NCBI RefSeq assembly: GCF_040253635.1
Contig: NZ_JBEJGX010000003.1
Location: 930,001 to 994,000 of the forward strand
Reading direction: 5' to 3'
Length of the DNA stretch: 64,000 bases
From: Streptomyces sp. Edi2
GTDB lineage: Bacteria > Actinomycetota > Actinomycetes > Streptomycetales > Streptomycetaceae
Shown here: positions 42,561-51,744 of the stretch, piece by piece
Layout of the letters: each line of letters opens with the position of its first letter
Position numbering within the stretch: the stretch's first letter is position 1
Notes under the pieces: generated by a model
Seen by the model: the letters and a program-made list of their open reading frames with translations, nothing else
The model's database searches: none
What the model was told of the DNA's origin: nothing
Position numbers and translations under genes: made by a program

Positions 42561-44594
42561 ATGAGTGCGGACGAAGCAGCCGCGGGCCCGTCACCGCGGC
42601 AGCGCGCGGACCTGCCCGGCCCCCGTCAGGAGCCGCTGGGCCTTCCGCCGGCAGCTGCGCCCACCGCGCCGGGGGACGGTGATGTCGCCGACGAGCTCGA
42701 AGAGGCGTACTGGTCGGTCTACGACGGCGCCGCGGCCAAGTCGACGGTCGGCGAAGTCCTGGTGCGGCTGCCGCGCATCGTGGGACAGATCGGCCGGCTG
42801 GCGTGGCAGGCCGACCGCTCGGCCACGCTTGCCGTCGTCGTACTGCAGCTGCTCTCCGCGGCCATGGCGGCCTTCGGGCTGGTCGCCTCGGTAGGCGTGC
42901 TGCGGGAGCTGTTCGGCCACGGGCCGACGCCGGACAAGGTCCGCAGCGCGGTGCCGCAGATCCTGCTCGTGGTGGGCTTCCTGTCCGCACGGGCGCTCCT
43001 TGAGGCCGGCGTCGCCGTCGCGCAGGCACGGGTGACGCCGAAGATCCGCACCGCACTGGAATGCGACTTCCTGCGGCTGACCGCACATGTGCGGCTGGAG
43101 GTCGTCGACGATGCCGACTGGCACGACGACGCCTACCGCGCCTCCGACCGCGGCCTGTTCTACGCCCGTCAGATCGTCGGCCAGGTCGTCACCCTGGCCT
43201 CCACCCTCCTCGGGCTGATCGGCACAGCCGGCGTCCTCACCTCGCTGCACCCCGCTCTGCTCCCCCTGCTCCTGCTGTCCGTCCTGCCGGTGGGTGCCGC
43301 CGCCGTACGCACCGCGCGGGCCCGGTTCCACAGCTTCAAGCGGTGGAACGCCCTCCAGCGCCGGGTACGGGTCTTCTCCTGGCTGCTGCTGGAACGTGAC
43401 GCCGCCGCCGAACTGCGCTCCGACACCGCCCAGAACGCCATCCTGGACGAGCACCGCCGGCTCACCGCCCGGATCGCCGAGGAGGACACCCACCTCGGCG
43501 TGAGTTCCGCCGTACTGACGCTGGCCGGCCGTGCCGTGGGCGGCCTCGGGACCGGTGTCACCTATGCCGCGCTGGGAGCCATGCTGATCGCCGGGTGGCT
43601 GCCCCTCGCCGCCGGCGCCGGCGCCGTCCTGGCCATCCAGACCGGGCAGACCGCGCTCACGCGCTTCGTGGACGTGGCACACCTGGTCTACGAGCACGCC
43701 ATGTGGGTCGACGACCTCCTGACCTTCCAGGAACGCTGCCGTGGACTGCAACCCCGTCGGCGGGCACTGTCCGCCCCCGCCACCGTCGCCGCCCTCACCC
43801 TGGAGGACGTCGGCTTCACCTACCCCGGCAAGGAGACGCCCGCCCTCAGCGGTGTCTCGATGACGCTGCGCGCCGGAGAGACGGTCGCCTTCGTGGGCGT
43901 CAACGGCTCCGGGAAAAGCACCTGTTCACGGCTGATCGCCGGACTGTACGAGGCAGGTGAAGGCACCGTGCGCTGGGACGGGGTGGACGTGCGGGACATG
44001 GACTCCGAGTCGCTACAAGCGCGCGTCGCGACCGTGCTGCAGGACCCGGTGCACTTCCCCTTCAGCGCCCTGGCGAACCTCACGGTCTCCCGCGGCACGC
44101 TCACCGAGACCGACCCCCAGCGGGCGTTGGACGCGGCGCGGGCCTCGGGAGCCGAGCAGGTCATCGCCGGTCTGCCGGGCACCTGGCAGGCGGTGCTGTC
44201 CAAACGGTTCCGGGGCGGCCAGGAGCTGTCGGCCGGGCAGTGGGCGAAGATCGCCGTCGCACGCGGGCTGTACAAGAACGCCCCCGTACTCCTGCTCGAC
44301 GAACCGACCGCGAGTATGGACCCGAAGGCCGAACACGCCGTCTACCAGGCGGTATTGCGGGACAAGGCCCGGTCCGACCAGATCACCGTACTCATCTCGC
44401 ACCGGCTGGCGAGCGTCGTCGAATGCGACCGGATCTTCGTCTTCGACGGCGGCCGGATCACCGAAGCCGGCTCACACCAGCAACTCATGGCCCTCGGTGG
44501 CGACTACGCCCAGATGTTCACCCTCCAGGCAGCCGGCTACCAGGGGGCCGTGTCCGCCCCGTCCGACTCCGGACCGAGGACGGTACATCCGTGA
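42561..44594 (+). CDS. ABC exporter, fused permease and ATPase
   Basis: A 677-residue half-ABC exporter. A charged N-terminal region of about 80 residues precedes four to six membrane helices; the ATPase domain has Walker A GVNGSGKST (446-454), Walker B VLLLDEPTASMD and switch SHRLASV. The signature reads LSAGQ instead of LSGGQ. It resembles exporters found with peptide or lantibiotic-like pathways. Its stop overlaps the first Nudix gene by 4 bp, so the three genes form one operon. Confidence 0.92.
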   Translation: MSADEAAAGPSPRQRADLPGPRQEPLGLPPAAAPTAPGDGDVADELEEAYWSVYDGAAAKSTVGEVLVRLPRIVGQIGRLAWQADRSATLAVVVLQLLSAAMAAFGLVASVGVLRELFGHGPTPDKVRSAVPQILLVVGFLSARALLEAGVAVAQARVTPKIRTALECDFLRLTAHVRLEVVDDADWHDDAYRASDRGLFYARQIVGQVVTLASTLLGLIGTAGVLTSLHPALLPLLLLSVLPVGAAAVRTARARFHSFKRWNALQRRVRVFSWLLLERDAAAELRSDTAQNAILDEHRRLTARIAEEDTHLGVSSAVLTLAGRAVGGLGTGVTYAALGAMLIAGWLPLAAGAGAVLAIQTGQTALTRFVDVAHLVYEHAMWVDDLLTFQERCRGLQPRRRALSAPATVAALTLEDVGFTYPGKETPALSGVSMTLRAGETVAFVGVNGSGKSTCSRLIAGLYEAGEGTVRWDGVDVRDMDSESLQARVATVLQDPVHFPFSALANLTVSRGTLTETDPQRALDAARASGAEQVIAGLPGTWQAVLSKRFRGGQELSAGQWAKIAVARGLYKNAPVLLLDEPTASMDPKAEHAVYQAVLRDKARSDQITVLISHRLASVVECDRIFVFDGGRITEAGSHQQLMALGGDYAQMFTLQAAGYQGAVSAPSDSGPRTVHP

Positions 44595-45184
44595 CCGAAC
44601 AATCCGCACCGACCGACGCGGCCCTGCCCCACCAGTTGCCGCAGGCGAACGCATCGACGCTGATCTACAACGGGGCCGGCGCATACCTACTGCACCTGCG
44701 GGACGACATCCCTGGCATCTGGGAGCCAGGAGCGTGGTCCCTGCTCGGCGGCGGACGCGAACCGGGCGACCGTTCCCTGGAGGAGACCGCCAGACGAGAG
44801 CTGCGCGAGGAGGCCGGTCTGGAGCTCCCCGACCTCGCCCCCTTCGCCGTGGAGCAAGCCCGGGGCAGCGATGGCGGGATTGTCCCCATCCAGATCTTCA
44901 CCGGCCGTTGGGAGGGCGACCCTGCGACGTTGAACCTGACCGAAGGCATCATGCTGCACTGGTTCCGGCCAGAGGTCATGCCGCGTCTGCGGATGGCCCC
45001 CTCGACCCGCAACCTCATCCGCCGCCACGCCGAACTGCTCCGCCGCAACGGCCTGGAAACCGCGGCCCAGGGGGGCGCCCGTAATAGCAGCCCGGTCGAC
45101 CGGCCCAGCCCCCTTTCACCACCTCCGGAGGCGGAAGAACCGTTCTCGGCCGCCGACCGCCCTTCCCCTGGGGAGACAACATGA
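44591..45184 (+). CDS. Nudix hydrolase (first of tandem pair)
   Basis: A 197-residue Nudix protein from a GTG overlapping the ABC stop. The Nudix box runs from GGGREPGD to RRELREEAGLEL (around residues 53-77), with Asp replacing the first Glu. The metal-binding REL-x-EE-x-GL core is intact. A 40-residue Pro/Ser/Glu-rich tail follows. It should cleave a nucleoside-diphosphate-linked compound; the substrate is unknown. Confidence 0.88.
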   Translation: MTEQSAPTDAALPHQLPQANASTLIYNGAGAYLLHLRDDIPGIWEPGAWSLLGGGREPGDRSLEETARRELREEAGLELPDLAPFAVEQARGSDGGIVPIQIFTGRWEGDPATLNLTEGIMLHWFRPEVMPRLRMAPSTRNLIRRHAELLRRNGLETAAQGGARNSSPVDRPSPLSPPPEAEEPFSAADRPSPGETT

Positions 45185-45678
45185 GTGGCACGTGGCTGCC
45201 TCCTGAGCAGTACATCGCGACCTTGCCCAAAGCCACCGTCTACGACTGTCTGTTCGTCACCGACGAGGCCGACCGCCCGATCCAGCTGCGCGCTACGCGC
45301 AACCCTGACCTGTGGCAGTGGCCCGGCGGCAACATGGATCCGGGCCAAACGCCCTGGCAGTGCGCGCTCCGCGAGTGCATTGAAGAGACGGGCCTGCGCA
45401 TCGCCGTTGACCCCCGCCTGCTGGCTGTTCACTTCCTGCCCCCACTCGGGCAGTGGACCACCCACAAGATCGGCTTCATCTTCGACGGCGGCCGACTGGC
45501 CCAGCAGCAGATCAACAGCATCGTCCTGGACCCCGAAGAACACACCGAGGTCGCTGTCAAGTCATTGGACGTGTGGCAGAAGGAGATGTCCCCGCACTCC
45601 TTCGCCCGGCTCGATGCGGTCGCCCAGGCCCGCGGCACCGGCACGGTGTGCTATCTGGAGCAGACCACCTTGCCTTAG
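45181..45678 (+). CDS. Nudix hydrolase (second of tandem pair)
   Basis: A 165-residue Nudix protein overlapping the preceding gene by 4 bp (ATGA). The box is WPGGNMDPGQTPWQCALREC followed by IEETGL. The REC-x-EE-x-GL core is kept, but the upstream Glu is replaced, so activity may be altered. Being coupled to a second Nudix gene and an exporter, it could process or detoxify a nucleotide-linked intermediate of an exported product. Confidence 0.9.
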   Translation: MSGTWLPPEQYIATLPKATVYDCLFVTDEADRPIQLRATRNPDLWQWPGGNMDPGQTPWQCALRECIEETGLRIAVDPRLLAVHFLPPLGQWTTHKIGFIFDGGRLAQQQINSIVLDPEEHTEVAVKSLDVWQKEMSPHSFARLDAVAQARGTGTVCYLEQTTLP

Positions 45679-45830
45679 CCGTAACGGGGAGCGGGACGAC
45701 GCAGCGTGCCGCCCCGCTATCTCGCCAACAGCACGTCGGCCGGCAACGCCAGACAGGCATGCAGGGCGCCAGGCCAGACGGGGCGTGTTCGTCGGCGAAT
45801 GGGCTGTGGTGCTCGTCCGCCTGGGCTCGG

Positions 45831-48800
45831 TCACAGCAGGTGCTGTGACCGAAGGTCCGCCACGTACTTGGTGATCAGGTCCTGCGACAGATGGGGGATG
45901 TCGTTTTCCTTGTTGAGGGCGGCGGCCCGTACTCCCGCGCGGAATTGGTCCGCCGGCAGGGCAGACCCGGACAGCGGCTTCTCCGGCCTGGCGAAGGCGT
46001 GCAGCAGGGGGAGCAGCGAATGTTGCCGCTGGCGGTCGGGCAGGCCGCGCAGGGCGGTCCCGAAGCGGTCGAGCCACTCGTCGTAGTCGTGGATGCGCGT
46101 CAGGGGGTGTCCGGCTGCCACCAGCCAGTCGACGAACGTGTCGAGTGAGATTCCGTCCTCATGCGGGTTTACGACGTTGAAGGTCCGGTACCCCTTCCGC
46201 GCCTTATCGCCCAGCGAGGCGATGGCCTGTGCTGTGAAATCCACGGGGAGTGCGTCGTAGTGCCCGCTGCCGTCGCCGGTGCCCCGGGCGTAGAAACTGC
46301 CTGGGGCGATTCCTGTTGCCAGCAGGCTCAGCACGAGGCGGGTGAAGACGTCCGGGATGTTCAGCTGACCCCGGTAGCGTGGGTGGGCGAGGATCAGGTT
46401 GGAGCGGAACACGGTGACTGGCAGTCCGAACGTGTCGTGCGCCTCGCGCAGCAGCACCTCGCCCGCCCACTTGCTGGCTGCGTACCCGTTCGCGTAGCTG
46501 CTGTCGAGGTCGCGCGCCCCACAGACCGTACGGATGTCCGCCGCCTCATCGGCCGCCGCCTCGGACCCGGAGACGACGGTGACCGTCGACAGGTAGGTGA
46601 ACTGCTTGATCCGGGAGGTGACCGCGAGTCTGACCAGTTCGGCCGTACCCAGCACGTTGGGGCCGAACAGCTGGTCGTACGGCAGGACATGGTTGACGAG
46701 TGCCGCCGGGTGAACGATCAGGTCCACGGTGTCGGCCAGACGCTGCCAGGTCTCCTTGTCGAGCCCGAGGTCGGCTTCCCCGATGTTGCCGGCGACCACC
46801 TCCAGGTGTTCGGCGGCAAGGTCGTGGTAGTGCCGGAGGAGTTCCGGGGCGCCGCTGTCGAAGGCCGCGTCGAGCCGTGCCCGGGCCAGCTCGTCGGTGC
46901 GGCCACGGACCACGCACACCAGCGTGCCACCGCGCTCCGCGACCCGCTCCAGCCATTCGAGACACAGGAAGCGGCCCAGATAGCCGTTGGCACCGGTCAG
47001 CAGGACGGTCCGTGCCGCGGGCAGCGGACCGGTCGGCCTGCCGCTCCTCGTCATGGTCTCCGTGTCGAGGAACGCCTCCAGCGTCAGGTCGTCCGCCACG
47101 AGCCGCGTCGCGCTCGGTCCGTGGACGCTGTCGGCGGTCGGGCGCTGGTGCCCCGACGCAAGGACCTTCTCGATGTGGTCGGCCACCTGCTGGAGCGTGT
47201 GGACCGGATTGACGATGACACTGACCGGGACGTCGACGTGGAAGATTTCCTTCAGCAGCTGGGAGAACGACAGCGCGGAGAGGCTGTCACCGCCGAGTTC
47301 GAGGAAACGGGTGCCGGGTTTCACGTCGCCCTGGTGGTGTCCGAGAAGCGCTCGGGCCGCCCGGATCACGGTTCCCCGTACGGGCCGGGACGGGCCGGCC
47401 TGGCGCAGTGCCTGGAGTTCGTCGGTCTCGCGCTCGGTCAGCTCGGTGTACAGCGCTTCAAGGCGCTCGCCGTAGCGCTTCGTCAACGCGGGGCGCAGCA
47501 GCTTGCGCATTCCGGAGAGCAGCCCGTTCTGCCGGCTGAACGGCTCGGTCTCGATGAGGAAGTCCCGTGGGACCTCGTATGAGTTGAGGCCCGCCTCGGT
47601 GGCGAGGCGTTGCAGGGACTCGCGCAGGATCGACCTGAGGTGCTGGGTGTCCTCGCCGGCGCGGTGGAGGGCGTCCTGTGTGGGCACGATGACCGCGAGC
47701 AGGTAGGCACGAGCACTGTTGCCGTACACGAAGACCTGTCGGACGACCGGACTGCCGGTGAAGAGGGCTTCCAGACGGGAAGTGGCCACGAACTCGCCCT
47801 GGGACAGCTTGAGGACGTGGGAGCGGCGGTCGACGTACACCAACTCGTCGGGACCGGTGCGGGCCATGATGTCGCCCGTGCGGTAGAAGCCGTCCTCGTC
47901 GAAGACCTCGGCGGTGGCATCCGGTCGCTGGAAGTAGCCGGGAACGAGCCGGTCGGACTTGATCAGCAGCTCGCCCCGGGGGTGCGGCGAGTCGGTGCCG
48001 AAGTATCCCAGCTCGGGCACGTCCGCCAGTTTGTGGTCGGTCACCGGCGGCCGCAGGACCCGGCCGTCGAGCGAGAGAATGCCGGCTTCCGTCGATCCGT
48101 AACCGTCGAGCATCTTGACGTCCAAGCAGCTCTCGACGAACGTCCTCATCTCCGCGCTCAGCGGGGCCGAGGCGCTGACGGCCCACAGCAGGCGGCCGCC
48201 CAGGGTTTTCTCCCGCAGCTCCTCCTTCACGCGGTCCGCCTGCGCGGCCGCGTCGCCTTCCACCTCGTTCCGGCGGGTCAACTCACTCTGGTGGCGCCGG
48301 AAGAGCATGTCGCAGATGCGGGGCACCATGAGGAACTCGGTGGGGCGGACCAGGGAGAGGTCCTCGAAGAGGGTCGACAGGTCGCTCGCCGCCACGAAGT
48401 AGGCGATGCCCCCCTTGGCGAGCGTGCCGAACAGCACACCCCGTCCCACCATGTGGCTCAGGGGCATGTAGTTGAGCACGATCGACGGCCGCATCTCCTG
48501 GCCAGGCACGAAGTCGACCCAGAACTGCCGGACAAGACGCTCGGTGTACATGGCGCCCTTGGGGGTGCCCGTACTTCCCGAGGTGTAGATCAGCGCGCTG
48601 AGCGCGTCGGCTGCCGTTGCTTCGGGGCTCGGAGGAGCCGACGGCAGAGTCCTTCCTCGTTCGATGAGGGACGCCAGCGTGTCCAGGGTGACGCTTCGGC
48701 CCTGCGCCGCGAGTTGGCCGCGCGCGGAGTCCAGCTTCTCGCGATGGGTCGTGATCTCTGGATGGTGGCCGAGAACGACGATCCTGCGCAGCGATGGGGC

Positions 48801-49361
48801 ATCTGCCGCGACCTGGAGCGCGACCTCGAGGTGGGCCACGTCCACCGCGAGCAGGCGCGGTCCGGTCTGCGCGACGATGGGGACCAGGTGCTCCGCCGAG
48901 GCCCCGGCCTGGAGCGGAACGCTCACCGCACCGGAACGGACGCAGGCCAGATCCACGATGGTGAGCTCGGCGCTCGTGGGACCGAGAACCGTGACGAAGT
49001 CACCCGGGCCCACGGCATGGTCGGGGTGGTGTCGCCACTCGGTGGCCACCGAGCCCACACGTTCCCACAGTTCGCCGTAGGTGATCGTGTCGAACCGCTC
49101 CAGGAGGCGCAGCGTGGTGCGGCCCGTATGCGGGTCGGTGACCGGCTCCGTGACACGCTCGCCGAGGGCGGGGCGGTCCGCGTACCCCTCCATCACCGTG
49201 GCCACGAGGTCGGCGAGCGGTAGGCCCGGCTGCCGGATCGCCTCGGTGACGGCGTCCAGGGGCGCGGCGGCGCGGAACTGCGGATCTGTCGCGTACAGGT
49301 GAGCGCTGCGCTGAGCGGTACGTGCGCTGAACTTGTCAGTTGGGGGCTGTAAGCCGGTCAT
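45831..49361 (-). CDS. car: Carboxylic acid reductase (adenylation-thiolation-reductase)
   Basis: A 1176-residue three-domain enzyme that reduces carboxylic acids to aldehydes with ATP and NADPH. The adenylation core LIYTSGSTGTPKG is near residue 256, the phosphopantetheine serine in LELGGDSLSALS near 690 and the NADPH-binding reductase motif LLTGANGYLGRFL near 787, with YAASKWAGE beyond. Length and order match Nocardia/Mycobacterium CAR. The start at 49361 follows GAGGAG. It needs a phosphopantetheinyl transferase that is not in this window. It stands alone, followed upstream by a FadR-type regulator. Confidence 0.95.
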   Translation of the reverse strand: MTGLQPPTDKFSARTAQRSAHLYATDPQFRAAAPLDAVTEAIRQPGLPLADLVATVMEGYADRPALGERVTEPVTDPHTGRTTLRLLERFDTITYGELWERVGSVATEWRHHPDHAVGPGDFVTVLGPTSAELTIVDLACVRSGAVSVPLQAGASAEHLVPIVAQTGPRLLAVDVAHLEVALQVAADAPSLRRIVVLGHHPEITTHREKLDSARGQLAAQGRSVTLDTLASLIERGRTLPSAPPSPEATAADALSALIYTSGSTGTPKGAMYTERLVRQFWVDFVPGQEMRPSIVLNYMPLSHMVGRGVLFGTLAKGGIAYFVAASDLSTLFEDLSLVRPTEFLMVPRICDMLFRRHQSELTRRNEVEGDAAAQADRVKEELREKTLGGRLLWAVSASAPLSAEMRTFVESCLDVKMLDGYGSTEAGILSLDGRVLRPPVTDHKLADVPELGYFGTDSPHPRGELLIKSDRLVPGYFQRPDATAEVFDEDGFYRTGDIMARTGPDELVYVDRRSHVLKLSQGEFVATSRLEALFTGSPVVRQVFVYGNSARAYLLAVIVPTQDALHRAGEDTQHLRSILRESLQRLATEAGLNSYEVPRDFLIETEPFSRQNGLLSGMRKLLRPALTKRYGERLEALYTELTERETDELQALRQAGPSRPVRGTVIRAARALLGHHQGDVKPGTRFLELGGDSLSALSFSQLLKEIFHVDVPVSVIVNPVHTLQQVADHIEKVLASGHQRPTADSVHGPSATRLVADDLTLEAFLDTETMTRSGRPTGPLPAARTVLLTGANGYLGRFLCLEWLERVAERGGTLVCVVRGRTDELARARLDAAFDSGAPELLRHYHDLAAEHLEVVAGNIGEADLGLDKETWQRLADTVDLIVHPAALVNHVLPYDQLFGPNVLGTAELVRLAVTSRIKQFTYLSTVTVVSGSEAAADEAADIRTVCGARDLDSSYANGYAASKWAGEVLLREAHDTFGLPVTVFRSNLILAHPRYRGQLNIPDVFTRLVLSLLATGIAPGSFYARGTGDGSGHYDALPVDFTAQAIASLGDKARKGYRTFNVVNPHEDGISLDTFVDWLVAAGHPLTRIHDYDEWLDRFGTALRGLPDRQRQHSLLPLLHAFARPEKPLSGSALPADQFRAGVRAAALNKENDIPHLSQDLITKYVADLRSQHLL

Positions 49362-50130
49362 GGGTGGTCTCCTCTGTGGCCTTGAAGGCCCGTTCATCTG
49401 GAGGGATCTTCACTTTTCGGGGTGGGAGGTGAGGGGGTGGCACAGAGCCTGGAGGGGCGGGGGCCGGGCGCATGGCTCTGGCTCGGGCGAACGGGGGTGT
49501 GGAGCGACGCGTCGAGGTCGCCGTCAATGACCTCGCCACCTTGTGGCGCGTCCGCAATCCAGGCCGAGCTGATCCTTTGGGCCGTAGTGGAGCGCTGACC
49601 CGCCGGGCAGTGCGGCCTGTCGCTGGTGGGCGATCGGCTGCCGAAGGGGCCGGTAGCCGCCGGCACTGGTAGTGCATGCTTATCTGTGGGAGGAACAACG
49701 CAGTTGGCGGTTTCGCTCTGCGCCGGGTCCGGCACCTGCAATGGCAAGGCTGGGGACAACCAGGGCCATGGGCGGAAGTGTCCAGCCGCTCGTGGTGTCG
49801 TGTGCAGGATGCCGAGGAGGAGGGACTGTCCGCCGCTACGAGGGAGCCGATGGACAGCGCCATGCCGCCGGCGCGGCAGCTTCGCTGTGGCTACCGGCGT
49901 GTTCGCTCTGAAAGGTCAGCGCGAGGACGAGGCCCGGCCGCAGCCGATCGTTGGTCGTGATGGCCTCGGGTGAGCAGGGGCAGGACACTGCCGGCTGTCA
50001 GGCCACCAGAGGCGACGCCGCGGCGGACGGACGTCAGCAGTGGGAGGGCGCTCGGCAGCCCGCCCCAGCTCTATGTCGGCCGGCGGTCTGCAGGTGGAGC
50101 GGTGACGGGATAACGAAGATGACTGCCGAT
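49362..50130. other. Intergenic region
   Basis: About 770 bp between car and the FadR-type regulator gene, both leftward. Frames here have poor composition and no recognisable domain. It may contain the car promoter and remnants of a lost gene. No repeat or RNA was recognised. Confidence 0.5.
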
Positions 50131-50841
50131 TCACTGTCCCTCCGTCACGCGTGGTGCCTCGGCCTCGTGGTCGCGGGTGAGCTGGACGATCGCAGCCGCC
50201 GCGTCACGGGCGCCGCTCTCGTCCTGGGCCTCGATCGCGTTGACGAGTCGCCTGTGCAGGCCGGCATGCTCCTCGGCGCCGGCGGCGTCCCAGGGGAGGC
50301 CCCCCAGGGCGGAGGTGAGAGCCGTACCGAGGTAGTCGTACACCTCGACCAGGAGGTCGTTTCCGCTCGCCCGGACTACGGCCCGGTGGAACAATGCGTC
50401 GACACTGCCGGCCGTGGACATGTCTTCACCGGCGCAGGCAGCGTCGGCGTCGGCCAGCAGCTCTCGCAGTTGGTGCAGTTGGTCCGCGCTGCGACGCAGC
50501 GCGGCGGCCCCTGAGGCGTACTCCTCGAGGACGGTGCGCAGTTCGAGCACGTTGTCCCGCTGTACGGAACTCGCTCGCCGCACCATGACCGACTCGAGTT
50601 CACTTGACGCACGGACGTAGGTGCCGTCCCCGATGCGGGCTTCCAACAGGCCCAGATGCACGAGCGCGCCGAGTGCCTCCCGCAGCGTGCTGCGCCCGAC
50701 CCCGAGCTCCTCGATGAGGGCCGCCTCCGGCGGGATTCGCGTCCCCACCGGCCATCCACCTGTCTCAATGTGCGAGCGGAGACTGTCCACGAGCTGCGAG
50801 GACAGGCTTGCCGTCCTCCGCGGTGTACTGATGGGTTTCAT
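50131..50841 (-). CDS. FadR/GntR-family transcriptional regulator
   Basis: A 236-residue regulator. The N-terminal GntR winged helix (RIPPEAALIEELGVGRSTLREALGALVHLGLLEARIGDGTYV) is followed by an FCD all-helical ligand-binding domain with metal-ligand-type residues in DALFHRAVVRASGN and AEEHAGLHRRLVNAIEAQD. FCD-type regulators sense small organic acids; an acid substrate or product of the carboxylic acid reductase is a reasonable guess. The start at MKPISTPRR is chosen because upstream sequence carries phased repeats and lacks codon bias. Confidence 0.9.
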   Translation of the reverse strand: MKPISTPRRTASLSSQLVDSLRSHIETGGWPVGTRIPPEAALIEELGVGRSTLREALGALVHLGLLEARIGDGTYVRASSELESVMVRRASSVQRDNVLELRTVLEEYASGAAALRRSADQLHQLRELLADADAACAGEDMSTAGSVDALFHRAVVRASGNDLLVEVYDYLGTALTSALGGLPWDAAGAEEHAGLHRRLVNAIEAQDESGARDAAAAIVQLTRDHEAEAPRVTEGQ

Positions 50842-50843
50842 GG

Positions 50844-50870
50844 AGACAGCATACAGACAAACATCAGACA
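50844..50870. promoter_or_regulatory. Three phased AGACA repeats upstream of the FadR-type gene
   Basis: AGACA occurs at 50844, 50855 and 50866, exactly 11 bp apart, just upstream of the regulator start. One-turn spacing suggests an autoregulatory operator. It also covers the place where a Shine-Dalgarno sequence would be. Confidence 0.35.
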
Positions 50871-51126
50871 TTTGAATACCGGATCGCCGACCGGCGGCCG
50901 AAACAGGTTTTTTGCGGGACGGTACTGCCTGCTCACCCATCGCCTTCGGGTCTGTTCGAGTCCCTTCGTGGGGCGGCATCGAGGATCGGGGAGTTCTGTT
51001 CCCCTCCTGGCGGGCGGGCGGCGGTGCGAGCGGATTCGGGAGCAAGCGGGCGTCCGCTCAGGGCAGTTGCGCCGGTTGCGGCGGCCGTTGCTTACGGATC
51101 ATCGGGTCGTTGGTCCGGGTCTGGCG

Positions 51127-51670
51127 TTGACTGACATGCAAGGGGCGCGGATTGAGCCGTTGTTGCCAGACCGGACACCGAAGCGGGGCGGGCGGTGGCG
51201 TGATCACCGGCAGGTGATCGACGCGATCGCGTTCAAGTACCGCACGGGCACGCCGTGGCCGGACCTCCCACCGGAATTCGGCTCGTGGAAGGGCGCCTAC
51301 AGCCGCCTGCGGATGTGGGCGATCGACGGCACCTGGCAGCGCGTCTTCGCCGCCCTGCTCGCCCAAGCCGACACCGCGGAAGACCTGGACTGGGTCGTCG
51401 CGGTCGACTCCGCCATCGTCCGTGCCCATCAGCACGCCGCCGGGGCCCGTCAAAAGGGGCACCGGACAGCGAGCCGCACGGCCACGCCCTCGGCCCGTCC
51501 CGCGGCGGACTGACGACGAAGATCCACCTCGCCGCAGACGGCCGGTGCCGGCCCCTGGCCTTCCACCTCACCGCCGGACAAGCCGGCGACGCCCCCGCGT
51601 TCACCCAGCTCATGACCGTGATCCGGGTGGAACGGCCCCGAGGAAGGCCACGGACCAGGGGGTGCCTGCC
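51127..51670 (+). pseudogene. IS5-family transposase remnant (frameshifted and 3'-truncated)
   Basis: The N-terminal part reads LTDMQGARIEPLLPDR, then WPDLPPEFGSWKGAYSRLRM and the first catalytic Asp in VAVDSAIVRAHQHAAGA. At about 51450-51465 the protein continues in the -1 frame (LGPSRGGLTTKIHLAADGRC, LTAGQAGDAPAFTQLM). It breaks off after RGRPRTRG near 51665, before the second and third catalytic acidic residues. The shift may be programmed in the parent element, but the 3' truncation makes this copy dead. It abuts the end of the GH5 gene. Confidence 0.85.
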
Positions 51671-51744
51671 CGCAGTGCTGTGGAGAACATTTTTTCAGTT
51701 GATGCGGGGGCCGCGGGCCGCAGCCCCCGAGCAAATCGGCAGGG

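Noticed and set aside
49626..49973. Rightward frame between car and the FadR-type gene
   Set aside because: High Cys/Arg/Gly composition, unlike the local proteins, with no domain; probably not coding.
50940..50985. GTTCGAGTCC, resembling a tRNA T-loop
   Set aside because: The flanking bases cannot form the 5-bp T stem, and no acceptor or anticodon arm lies at the right distance.
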